The notes under the pieces: generated by a model
Databases searched by the model: none
Told to the model about the DNA's origin: nothing
What the model saw: only the letters and a program-made list of their open reading frames with translations
In this document: positions 9,189 to 19,956 of the stretch, piece after piece
Position numbering within the stretch: position 1 is the first letter of the stretch
How the letters are laid out: each line of letters opens with the position of its first letter
Made by a program: the position numbers and the translations under genes
Assembly (NCBI RefSeq): GCF_000698555.1
Contig: NZ_JFHE01000002.1
Coordinates: 393,903 to 457,902, forward strand
Length of the DNA: 64,000 bases
Direction of reading: 5' to 3'
Source of the DNA: Caballeronia grimmiae
GTDB lineage: Bacteria; Pseudomonadota; Gammaproteobacteria; Burkholderiales; Burkholderiaceae

Positions 9189-9635
9189 TGATGCGCGTCA
9201 TTCGATCCCTGAGCGACCAACGACCGCAGAAATCCGACACCGCAGCGCAGGAACTTGGAAGAAGCGCGCACCCCGCGGATATAAGCTTGACCGAAGGTGC
9301 CGCACACATTGTGCACTCCGTATGGTCGGCTGCCAGGGATTCGAACGCGCAACCCAACGATGGACGAAGCGCTCGGACCCTCGCGCTCTGTTTTGTAGTC
9401 TCACGCTGCCGTCGTCACCGTCCGGCTGGGTCTGACCGCCGGAGGTTAGTTGAGGATGCGCGGCCGCAAGGAATAGCTGCTGGTCTTCATCGGCGCGCTG
9501 TCGATGCTGCCCTTGTCCTCGGCGCACGGAACCTCCGGAGCGCCGACCTTCGCGACAAGTTAGAAGCGCCGCTGCTTTCTTGAGCGCGTCCTGCGCCCGG
9601 CGTCCACATATCCCGTTGTTACTCTGGAAAACGCC
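9189..9635. other. Intergenic region with tRNA-like scar and decayed reading frame
   Basis: About 450 bases with no intact gene. It contains a tRNA 3'-end-like fragment (listed separately). Around 9453-9560 a reading frame resembles a secretory leader (LLVFIGALSMLPLSSAHG) but is broken by stops on both sides. Looks like eroded sequence or an old integration junction. Confidence 0.4.
9323..9353 (-). other. tRNA 3'-end fragment (T-loop plus CCA end)
   Basis: Read on the minus strand, the stretch contains GCGTTCGAATCC, which matches the tRNA B-box/T-loop consensus at nearly all positions. Thirteen bases later it ends in GACCA, the discriminator and CCA tail of a tRNA. No pairing 5' half (D-arm, anticodon arm) can be folded upstream, and the T-stem itself does not pair well. 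It is therefore a decayed tRNA or the duplicated 3' end left by an integrase at an attachment site. Confidence 0.35.
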
Positions 9636-10058
9636 ATGACGACTATCTTCGCATCGGCCGCAAGGCTGTCGACCCTCGTGCTCGTGCTATTTGCTGGTGG
9701 CTTCGCGGCCAGCGGCGTGACCGCGCAGGATGCGCCCATCGCCGGCAAGGCGACGCTCGGCGTGACCGTCACCGAAGCGCAACTGGTCGCAACGGGCTGG
9801 CGAGCATCGAAGTTGATCCACGCCGATGTCTACAACGACAAGAACGAGAAGATCGGCCGCGTCGACGACCTGATTGTCGCGCCCAACGGCTCGCTTTCGG
9901 TCGCGATCATCGACGTGGGCGGCTTTCTCGGGATGGCGGCGCACCGTGTCGCCATCCCCATTCAACAGTTCAAGCAGATCGCGCCGAAGGCAATTCTGGT
10001 CGGCGCAAACAAGGAGGCGCTGAAGAAACTGCCGGAGTTCGAATACGCCAAGAGCTGA
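9636..10058 (+). CDS. Periplasmic PRC-barrel domain protein
   Basis: Small exported protein, 140 aa. Residues 1-30 form a signal peptide ending around VTAQDAP. The remainder has the PRC-barrel pattern: LIHADVYNDKNEKIGRVDDL, followed by the beta-strand segment VAIIDVGGFLGMAAHRVAIP. PRC-barrel proteins of this kind are frequent in Burkholderiaceae stress loci; their molecular role is poorly defined. It is followed 79 bases later by an Hsp20 remnant and then clpK, all on the same strand, which suggests a former envelope/heat-stress operon. Confidence 0.85.
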   Translation: MTTIFASAARLSTLVLVLFAGGFAASGVTAQDAPIAGKATLGVTVTEAQLVATGWRASKLIHADVYNDKNEKIGRVDDLIVAPNGSLSVAIIDVGGFLGMAAHRVAIPIQQFKQIAPKAILVGANKEALKKLPEFEYAKS

Positions 10059-10137
10059 TAGCGGCCGCGAACGCCGCCGCACGAGTCACTGACGTTTCTG
10101 GCCGCTCCGGCGGCTCATCGAAACAAGGAGCATAGCG

Positions 10138-10497
10138 ATGCTTCTGGACCCTGAGGAAGCGGGCGCGAAGCTGAACGCCGCGCCTGCCGCCTTACAGCAC
10201 GCCCCCGCATCGTTCAGTTGGGATGCGGCCGTGACCGCATGGCAGGCATCGTTCGATAGGGCACGCTGGCCGCAGCCTGACACTCTGCATGCTCCCGCCG
10301 ATCAAATACGCAATCCCTTCCGCGGAACAGGACTACTCGGCAACCGGCTCGGCAACTTCAAACCAAGCAGCTTTCCGCCGCGCCTCGACGTGATCGACGA
10401 CGGCGACGCGTGGCGCATCGTCGCCGAACTGCCGGGCCTGAGCCGCCGGCGAGGCGGAGATATTCAGGATAAGGGCAGCCCATTCGCCCACATGTGA
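10138..10497 (+). pseudogene. Truncated Hsp20/alpha-crystallin small heat-shock protein
   Basis: An ATG at 10138 behind AAGGAG opens a 119-aa frame. Residues 80-101 (RLDVIDDGDAWRIVAELPGL) are the start of an alpha-crystallin domain. Immediately after the conserved ELPG the similarity ends and a short unrelated tail follows to the stop. The remaining 75-80 residues of the domain, including the dimer strand and the C-terminal I-x-I/V motif, are missing. A deletion between the ELPG motif and the clpK leader is the simplest explanation. The product could not form a normal small heat-shock protein. The pairing sHsp20-clpK is known from transferable heat-resistance loci. Confidence 0.75.
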
Positions 10498-10534
10498 ACG
10501 CACAGCGCGTGGGCAGAACCTCTAGAGGAACATC

Positions 10535-13366
<2,832 letters not shown>

Positions 13367-13433
13367 GGCTGGAAAGCGACGGGTGCGGCCGGCGGACTCA
13401 ACGCCGCCAGTCGTACCCGCTGGCTGTACCCGC

Positions 13434-13712
13434 TTACGGTGTCACTTCTCCCGCGATCACCTCGTCGCGATAACACCAGATCCACGATTCGCCCGGTTCA
13501 ATCGAACGCACCAGTGGGTGGCCGGTCACGTGAAAATGCGCGCTGGCATGACGATTAGGTGACGAGTCGCAACACCCGACATGACCGCACGACATGCAGA
13601 GCCGCAGATGCACCCAGGAGTCGCCGAGTTTCACGCAGTCCTCGCAATAATGCTTCGTGGTCTCAAGTACGCGGATTCCATTCAGATGTGTGCAGGTGGG
13701 AGTCATGGTCAC
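13434..13712 (-). CDS. UBP-type zinc finger domain protein
   Basis: Small protein of about 92 aa made almost entirely of a UBP-type zinc finger. The ordered ligands are visible: CTH near the start, CEDC, CMSCGHVGCCDSS and a later HASAHFHVTGHP segment. An internal ATG two codons in is an alternative start. Bacterial UBP fingers are often encoded next to the thioredoxin-reductase-like flavoprotein found just upstream here, so the pair probably acts together. No ubiquitin system is implied. A perfect inverted repeat lies 41 bases before the start and may be its operator. Confidence 0.88.
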   Translation of the reverse strand: MTMTPTCTHLNGIRVLETTKHYCEDCVKLGDSWVHLRLCMSCGHVGCCDSSPNRHASAHFHVTGHPLVRSIEPGESWIWCYRDEVIAGEVTP

Positions 13713-13752
13713 CTCCTGGTGATCAGATTGCTAAAGAGCCAAGCGGGCGGCA

Positions 13753-13768
13753 GTTCACTTAGGTGAAC
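13753..13768. promoter_or_regulatory. Perfect inverted repeat, candidate operator
   Basis: GTTCAC-TTAG-GTGAAC is a perfect 6-bp inverted repeat with a 4-bp spacer, located between the zinc-finger gene and the stop of the upstream flavoprotein gene. The size and symmetry fit a dimeric regulator site. The regulator is unknown. Confidence 0.4.
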
Positions 13769-13771
13769 ATA

Positions 13772-15007
13772 TCATGCGCTGCTAAGATAGCGGTGCACGA
13801 GCGCCACCGCCGTGGCGCCTTCGCCGACGGCGGCTGCTACACGTTTAATCGAGCCGTGGCGGACATCGCCGGCGGCGAACACGCCGGGCATGCTGGTTTC
13901 CAGGTACAGCGGCTCGCGATCCAGCGGCCATTGCACCTTCTGGTCCGTGTCGTGCAGGTCAGGGCCCGTCACGAGATAGCCGGCTTCATCACGCACCACG
14001 CCCACCTCTTTGGCCCATTCGGTTTGCGGCAGGCCGCCGATGCAAACGAAGAGCCAGTTCGTCTTCACGCGTCGCGTTTGCCCGCTGCGGCGATCGGTCA
14101 GCGTAATTTCGCGTAGCGCGTCGTCGCCGTGCAAAGCGGTAACGGTCGTGCAGGTCAGCACTTCGATGTTCGGCGCCGCCGAAATACGGTCGATCAGGTA
14201 CTGCGACAGTGTGCTTTTCAGCGACGTATCTCGCACCACCATCGTGACGTGATTGCCGTGCTGTGAAAAATGCATCGCGGCCTGCCCGGCCGAATTGCCG
14301 CCGCCCACGATGTACACGTGTTCGCCGCGGACCAGCGACGCCTCGCTCGCACCGGCGCCGTAGTACAGACCCGCGCCGCTGAAGCGCGCTTCATCTGGCA
14401 ACTCGAGCCGCCGGTAGGCGACACCCGTCGCGCACACCGACGTGCGCGCCATAATCCGCGAACCGTCTTCCAGATCGACGATACCGTTGCCCGTCGAGAA
14501 TTCCGCGCGCACGCCGGCACGGGCCAGCAGGATTTCCGCGCCGAAACGGACTGCCTGATCGCGAGCCCGCTCCGCGAGCTCCGTACCGCTTACTCCATCC
14601 GGAAACCCCAGGTAGTTCTCGATCTTCGATGTGCTGCCGGCCTGCCCGCCGACGGCCCAGCGCTCGACCAGCACCGTACGCAGTCCCTCGGACGCACCGT
14701 AGACCGCTGCGCTCAAACCGGCCGGCCCCGCGCCATAGATCGCGAGATCGTATTCCGACCGTGACGGGCCGCGGAACCAGCCGAGCTTTTCGGTAATCTG
14801 CCGGATCGTGGGACATTCCAGTCGCGTGCCGTCGTTGAATTCGCACACCGGCAGGCGGGAGTCGCCAAGATGCTGCACGTGTGCCAGCTTCGCCGCCTCT
14901 TCATCGCTGTTGAGTTCGACCCACTCGAAGGGTATGTCGCAACGATGCAGGAAATCGCGGATCGCATAGCCTTCCGCAGACCGCATGCGTCCATAGATCT
15001 TGACCAT
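13772..15007 (-). CDS. Thioredoxin-reductase-like FAD oxidoreductase with glutaredoxin-like N-domain, lacking redox cysteines
   Basis: Flavoprotein of 411 aa; start ATG 15007 gives the MVKIYG beginning of a thioredoxin-fold domain. Residues 1-85 resemble a glutaredoxin, but the active-site CxxC position reads GRMRSAEG. Residues 90-410 form the FAD/NAD-binding fold: YGAGPAGLSAAVYG (FAD), ENYLGFPDG, VYIVGGGNSAGQAA (NADPH) and VFAAGDVRHG. The catalytic CATC of genuine thioredoxin reductases is replaced by YYGAGASEA. Both halves therefore lack dithiol chemistry. Proteins of this type are often fused to receiver or cNMP-binding modules in other species. A regulatory or electron-transfer role is inferred. 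Confidence 0.87.
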   Translation of the reverse strand: MVKIYGRMRSAEGYAIRDFLHRCDIPFEWVELNSDEEAAKLAHVQHLGDSRLPVCEFNDGTRLECPTIRQITEKLGWFRGPSRSEYDLAIYGAGPAGLSAAVYGASEGLRTVLVERWAVGGQAGSTSKIENYLGFPDGVSGTELAERARDQAVRFGAEILLARAGVRAEFSTGNGIVDLEDGSRIMARTSVCATGVAYRRLELPDEARFSGAGLYYGAGASEASLVRGEHVYIVGGGNSAGQAAMHFSQHGNHVTMVVRDTSLKSTLSQYLIDRISAAPNIEVLTCTTVTALHGDDALREITLTDRRSGQTRRVKTNWLFVCIGGLPQTEWAKEVGVVRDEAGYLVTGPDLHDTDQKVQWPLDREPLYLETSMPGVFAAGDVRHGSIKRVAAAVGEGATAVALVHRYLSSA

Positions 15008-15356
15008 GTATGCCTCGCCAATGTATGTGTTGCAACATGTGTAGCTAACGGTCGAAGGGCATTGCCGGCGCTTCGATCTTTTGATGAATGACGCCGCGGC
15101 TTCATTCGAGGCTGTCACGCACCGTATCGGCCTCGGTTCGGCACTCAGGCTTAGCGGTCCCGGGACGAAACCCGGTCAACGCATGCGTAGCATTCGGTAC
15201 GCCGGCCTTCGCGCGCCATGCGCAGAATCGTTCTGCTCCGGTTGCATCACGATCCCGTAGCCTCGCCACGCGAGCGTTTGTCTCTGTACACGCTAGCCGA
15301 CGTCAGCCGGGACGCCGCGTGCGATTCATCGAACGCACGGGCCTGCGCACGTCGTC
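15008..15356. other. Intergenic region upstream of flavoprotein gene
   Basis: About 350 bases without a supported gene. It should contain the promoter of the minus-strand flavoprotein. No clear repeats or hairpins were recognised. Confidence 0.4.
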
Positions 15357-15599
15357 TCAATCCGGCAAGACGAACTCCGTACGCATGTCCTCGATGACAC
15401 GCCTCACCTGTCGAAGATAGTCGGCTCCGCTTTCATTGAGCGCGAGCATGTCCCAGTTTCGGCCGGAGGCATCGGGCGGATGCCGCTCGGGCAGCGGCAC
15501 ACGGACTCGCAGATGTTCGGGAACGTCAGTTCCAAGCTGCTCGACGCGCCGTTGTGCTTCGTCGCGAATCTGTTCGGCGGTTTGAATCGATTTGGACAT
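15357..15599 (-). CDS. Small hypothetical protein
   Basis: An 80-aa, charged, cytoplasmic protein beginning MSKSIQTAEQIRDEAQRR. ATG 15599 is chosen because a GAGGG ribosome site lies eight bases upstream; a longer reading from 15632 lacks one. The sequence is mostly helical at both ends with a central Pro-rich segment (LPERHPPDASG). No domain is recognised. Same orientation as the flavoprotein downstream, about 350 bases away. Confidence 0.6.
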   Translation of the reverse strand: MSKSIQTAEQIRDEAQRRVEQLGTDVPEHLRVRVPLPERHPPDASGRNWDMLALNESGADYLRQVRRVIEDMRTEFVLPD

Positions 15600-16641
15600 G
15601 GGCTTGCCCTCATGAGTGGCAAAGGTCGACACGGAGCTACGTCGTGCGAAAGACTTGCGGAGAGATCGCGAGCGGATGATTGAAGTGTAGTGCCTGTACA
15701 GATAAACGCATCTGCGCTGATGGCCGTGACGATCGTTGCGCGCGACGAAGGCGGAGTCTGTCAGTTTGTCATCTTCCTAGACCGGTTCTCATGCAACGTT
15801 GAGGCTCGACCGCCCAGCGCCGGTGATCCGCCGCATGAGGTGTTTTGTCATTACCCTGTCGCCAGTTGCGAACGCTCGGCCGGAGCGTTGGTGAGGCTTC
15901 ATCAGGCAGATGCTGGATCATTCCGCAGTATCAAGCGAGCGGGCAGGCGTTGTCGTGACGGCATTCGGACGACGAAAATTGCTTCAATCACTGGACCCAA
16001 GACCTTTTCGATGCTGCGCCGACATTCACATATATCGGTGAACCATCAGCCGCTAAGACAGGTTTGGGACACAAGATGCACGGTGTACCGCTTGACCGCT
16101 GCGTTCACTCGCCCACTTTCAACCGTGCGCCATAAATTCGATGAAACTCTGAAGCAGGCTGAGTAGCATCGATCGATGTCTTCCGCGAGCGCTAGCGCAC
16201 ATCGCTATTGAATCGCGGCACAGCCAAAGTGCGGCGGCATTAATGGTCACGTTGTCCCGAAGTGCGTCAATTTGATCGAGTTCATGTACTTCGCGGGTCT
16301 TGATGCCTCCGCACGGAGGTGTGCTCAGAATCGATGCTGGTTGCCGTCAACGTCTGCAAGCCGGCACGTTTTCCGACGTCTTACTGAACCGGGTCGAACC
16401 TCCGCTAAGGCCGATTCGTGTATTCGCCTTTACAAGACGGCTACCGCGCGCGTGGCCGGGTCTTGGCTCGCACGAACTAGAATGGTATTCGTGTTGCATC
16501 ATTGCGCCCATAGAACAACCTGGTGATCGCAGATGAATGCCTGCAACACGCCTTGTCTGCGTCCCACCCGAGAGTTCTTCCGGTTAGCGCCGCAGCAAGC
16601 TGACAACAGTGGGCAAGGCCATTCTGGTTACGGAGGCGAAC
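15600..16641. other. Gene-poor 1-kb region
   Basis: About 1 kb with only short low-quality open frames. These lack ribosome sites, have shifting codon usage and show no recognisable domains. No RNA gene, repeat array or transposase fragment was recognised. Probably eroded DNA between the stress block and the next gene. Confidence 0.45.
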
Positions 16642-17685
16642 GTGGACCACATCGCAAATGCAACGGCTTCGGCGACGGCGAACGGGATCTTCACCTCCCG
16701 GTTCTTCCGAAACTTTGCGTCGGTTCTTGTCGACGCCATGTTGGCGATAGGCTCAGTACAGGCGCAGTCCGCATCGTTCGACTCGTTTGCCGTTCCCTCC
16801 GGCAGCGCACCGCACGATGTAGCGCCAGAGCCTGGCGGCGCCGTCTGGTACACCGCGCAAGCGCAAGGCGCAGTCGGAAGGTTGGACCCGCGCACCGGCA
16901 AGATCGATCGGGTCCCGCTAGGCGACGGATCGGCGCCGCACGGCGTGATCGTGGGTCCCGATGGAGCTGCATGGATTACCGACGGCGGGATAAACGCAAT
17001 CGTACGCGTCGATTCGAAGACACTCGCTGTAACGCGCTTCCCGTTGCCGAAAGACCGGCAGAACGCCAACCTGAACACGGCCGTTTTCGACAAACGCGGG
17101 CACCTGTGGTTTACCGGACAAGCGGGAATCTACGGTGAGCTCGACCCGGGAAGCGGCAGCATGCGCGTGTTCAATGCGCCGCGCGGGCCGGGCGCTTACG
17201 GAATCTGTGTCACCCCTGACGGCAGCTTGTACTTCGCTTCACTGGCCGGCAGCTACCTCGGCCGCATCGATCCGGTGAGCGGCGCGGCGCAAGTCATCGA
17301 GCCGCCAACACCGGAACAGGGAGCGCGGCGGGTGTGGTCCGATTCAAAAGGACGCGTCTGGATCAGCGAGTGGAGCGCAGGAAAGGTGGGGATGTTCGAC
17401 CCCGCGGCGTATCGGTGGCGCGAATGGAAACTGCCTGGCTCTGATCCCCATGTGTATGCGATATTCGTCGACGACAAAGACATTGTCTGGCTCAGCGAAT
17501 GGAGCACTAACGCGCTAGTTCGCTTCGACCCGCGAACGGAGCGATTCGAGATGTTTGCGCTGCCGCGCCCACACGCGAACGTACGCCAGATGATGGGCCG
17601 GCCGGGAGAAGTCTGGCTGTCCGAGTCGGGGACCGATCACTTGCTGCGCTACCGGTCCGGCGCAGCGGTTGTCGGCAGCAAGTGA
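16642..17685 (+). CDS. Secreted Vgb-like six-bladed beta-propeller protein
   Basis: Exported propeller protein of about 347 aa. The GTG at 16642 is preferred because GGAGG sits just upstream and it yields a signal peptide ending near GSVQAQS; an ATG at 16738 is a later alternative. At least five repeats of about 42 residues are visible, each with a W-x-[ST] strand and a D-x-x-[GT] turn (for example GAVWYTAQAQGAVGRLDP, GAAWITDGGINAIVRVD, GHLWFTGQAG, GRVWISEWSAGKVGMFDP). This is the pattern of the virginiamycin B lyase/streptogramin lyase family. The active-site histidines of true lyases are not clearly in place, so antibiotic degradation should not be assumed. Confidence 0.8.
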   Translation: MDHIANATASATANGIFTSRFFRNFASVLVDAMLAIGSVQAQSASFDSFAVPSGSAPHDVAPEPGGAVWYTAQAQGAVGRLDPRTGKIDRVPLGDGSAPHGVIVGPDGAAWITDGGINAIVRVDSKTLAVTRFPLPKDRQNANLNTAVFDKRGHLWFTGQAGIYGELDPGSGSMRVFNAPRGPGAYGICVTPDGSLYFASLAGSYLGRIDPVSGAAQVIEPPTPEQGARRVWSDSKGRVWISEWSAGKVGMFDPAAYRWREWKLPGSDPHVYAIFVDDKDIVWLSEWSTNALVRFDPRTERFEMFALPRPHANVRQMMGRPGEVWLSESGTDHLLRYRSGAAVVGSK

Positions 17686-17892
17686 CGCCACAGCAGCCGT
17701 TACCATCTTCACGCAACTCTATAACAGGGATTCCGATTCCGGCATCTGAAGTTCCCCAGTGGCATGACGCTGCGGCAGATTCACAAACAGGGGCGGGACT
17801 CCGTCCAACCAGCGGGACCGTGAGGCATGGGCCACGCACAACTCGCCCGCGCCAAAAAGTCGATGGCAGGGGTGGATATCCGGAGGCACTCC

Positions 17893-18276
17893 ATGCAGGA
17901 AGAGAAAGTACGTGAAGCCCTGAAGGCGCACTGGCAAGCATCGGCGGCCGGCGATCTCGACGCAGAACATGATATTTACGATGACGACGCCATCTGTGAC
18001 TATCCCCAGTCAGGTGAACGGATTCTCGGGCGAATGAACCTGCAGGCACTGCGGAGTCATCATCCAGCCAAGCCAGCTGGTTTCGATGTCAGGCGAATTC
18101 AGGGAGAGGGTGATCTGTGGGTCACCGAATACTCCATCGTCTATAACGGGCGGCCGGCTTACACGGTAAGCATTATGGAGTTCCGCAACGGCAAGGTCAT
18201 TCACGAGACGCAGTATTTTTCGGATCCCTTTGAAGCGCCGGATTGGCGGCGCCAATGGGTTCAGCAAACCCCGTGA
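17893..18276 (+). CDS. NTF2-like/SnoaL-like protein
   Basis: Cytoplasmic protein of 127 aa. ATG 17893 is selected for GGAGG six bases upstream. An N-terminal helix (VREALKAHWQASAAGDLDA) and the acidic HDIYDDDAICDYPQSGERILG segment are typical of SnoaL/NTF2-like cone folds, as is the ending strand MEFRNGKVIHETQYFSDPF. These proteins are small isomerases, hydrolases or ligand binders; the substrate is unknown. It is directly upstream of two broken catabolic genes on the same strand, so it may be the surviving member of a lost pathway operon. Confidence 0.82.
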   Translation: MQEEKVREALKAHWQASAAGDLDAEHDIYDDDAICDYPQSGERILGRMNLQALRSHHPAKPAGFDVRRIQGEGDLWVTEYSIVYNGRPAYTVSIMEFRNGKVIHETQYFSDPFEAPDWRRQWVQQTP

Positions 18277-18356
18277 CAAGGCATTGCGGCGATAAGCTCG
18301 ATCGCTTAATGGTCGCCCCGGCTGGATCTGACTTTTTCGAATTCGCAGTTCAGTGA

Positions 18357-18884
18357 GTCCTTGCGGAGACGACGGAGATAATCGGCACCCCCGCCTGGCA
18401 GATCGACGAAGCAAGCGCGCTGGATCACGCGGCGGGTTACTGCCTTGCCAATGACGTGTCCGAGCGCGCATACCAGCTCGAACGTGAAGGCCAGTGGACC
18501 AAGGGCAAGAGCGGCTTATCGTTTGCGCCGCTCGGCCCATGGCTCGTGACGCGTGATGAAGTCCCCGACCCGCAAGTACTCGACCTGTGGCTCGACGTCA
18601 ACGGCGCACGACGCCAGACTGGCAACACGCGCACGATGATCTACGACGTCGCGCATATCGTTTCGTATCTGATTCGTTTCATGCCGCTCATGGCTGGCGA
18701 CGTCATCATCACCGGAACTCCGCCTGGCGTGGGCCTCGGTCAAAAGCCGCCTGTCTTCCTGAAAGCGGGCGATACGATGACTCTGGGCGGTAGCGGACTC
18801 GGCGAGCAAATGCAGAAGGTCGTGCCGTATTCAGAAACACTTGGCGCGGCGTGGAGCCGTGGCGAGTATCCGTCGGCACGATAA
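18357..18884 (+). pseudogene. 5'-truncated fumarylacetoacetate hydrolase family gene
   Basis: The frame carries the C-terminal half of a fumarylacetoacetate hydrolase (FAH) family enzyme: DHAAGYCLANDVSERAYQ, KGKSGLSFAPLGPW and MPLMAGDVIITGTPPGVGLGQ are family hallmarks. An in-frame TGA at 18354 and no start codon before the conserved region show that the first 110 or so residues, including the N-terminal metal-ligand region, are gone. A GTG at 18456 could start only a 142-aa stub. Full-length relatives are about 280 aa. The gene 29 bases downstream is also broken. Confidence 0.82.
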
Positions 18885-18913
18885 GACAACTTCATCCGCG
18901 AAAAGGAGAGGAT

Positions 18914-19608
18914 ATGAGCCTTGCCGGAACAGGCGTCGTTGCGATCTGGCATGATCTGCTGCCGGAAGCGAAGAATGAATTCTACGAGTGGCACAACCGG
19001 GAACACATGCCCGAGCGCGCCGAATCCCTGGGTTCAGGCGCGGGCGGCGTTACATTGCGCTGGACTCGGGCCCCGAGTACTTCAATCTCTATGAAGCCGA
19101 CACCGTAGAGGTGCTCGGCGCGCAAGACTACCTTCTTCGGTTGAATTCGCCGACTCCGTGGACGAAGCGGGTCGTCCCCTCGTTTCGCAGCGTGGCCCGC
19201 TCCATCTGCCATGTGGCTTATTCAGACGGTGTCGGACAAGGCGCCTATCTTGTGACGGTGCGTTTCGACGTGCCTTCAGCGTCGCGTACGGAAGTCGTGA
19301 AAAGTTTGCGTCAGCGCGTCCTGCCAGTGCTTGTCGACATGGCGGACATCACCGGAGTCCACCTTTGCCTGGCCGATGAGGCAGTCAGCAACGTGGAAAC
19401 AGCGGAGAAGCGGGCACGTTCTGACGGCACTCAAGTGCCGACATGGATCGTCCTGATTGAAGGATGCCGCCCTGACCGCCTTCGTGCAGCGGTAGACGCT
19501 TTCAATGCCGGACTCGTCGCTCTTCCCGGCCTCGGGACAGCAATGCCTGATTGCACGCTCTATCAACTCGAGTACACGCGCTGCAAGACGCCATGGAGCG
19601 CTGGGTGA
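18914..19608 (+). pseudogene. Frameshifted DUF4286-like gene
   Basis: ATG 18914 follows AAGGAGAG. The first frame reads GTGVVAIWHDLLPEAKNEFYEWHNREHMPERA and then loses sense. From about 19020 the homologous continuation (IPGFRRGRRYIALDSGPEYFNLYEAD...) runs in another frame to 19608. Loss of a single G in the GCCGAATCC stretch near 19021 would explain the shift. Together the parts would make a protein of about 230 aa, similar to DUF4286 (EthD-like ferredoxin-fold) proteins that occur with aromatic or FAH-type catabolic genes. A sequencing error is possible, but its neighbour is independently broken. Confidence 0.75.
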
Positions 19609-19894
19609 AGCGTTGTTGTACCTCTGAAGCAGAAGGCGTGGCACCGCGGCGTACCCCGCCGGTCTCGGTGCGGCAGAGAAGGGCCGCGGTCACACGCCGG
19701 TGCGATCGGCGGCCTGCCTTGCGATGGCCTACATGATGATGACGAAAATGGGAGCGTCGCCCAACGCCACAAGCAGGCCGGCAGCATGCAGATACGGACT
19801 ACCGTCCGGGACTATCCCTGTCTCCGCCGCTGCCTCATACCAGCTCGCTCGTCGATGATCGCTCGGGCCGCATGCCGAAGGTCTAGCAACCCAT
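19609..19894. other. Short intergenic region, convergent
   Basis: About 290 bases between the frameshifted gene on the plus strand and the terminator of the minus-strand transport operon. Only short unconvincing frames. Confidence 0.4.
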
Positions 19895-19922
19895 AAAAAA
19901 GGCGGCACTATCAAGCGCCGCC
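19895..19922 (-). terminator. Rho-independent terminator of the glp-like operon
   Basis: On the minus strand GGCGGC pairs with GCCGCC (arms at 19901-19906 and 19917-19922, extended by two inner pairs), followed directly by six T residues. It lies 35 bases beyond the stop of the last gene of the operon. Confidence 0.8.
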
Positions 19923-19956
19923 CATTCACAACAGCCCCAGGGCACCGTCAGCAATA

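Noticed and set aside
9453..9560. Secretory-leader-like frame
   Set aside because: Interrupted by stops and without a downstream domain; at best a remnant.
16642..17685. Streptogramin (virginiamycin B) resistance gene
   Set aside because: Only the propeller repeats match; the lyase active-site histidines are not evident, so resistance should not be claimed.
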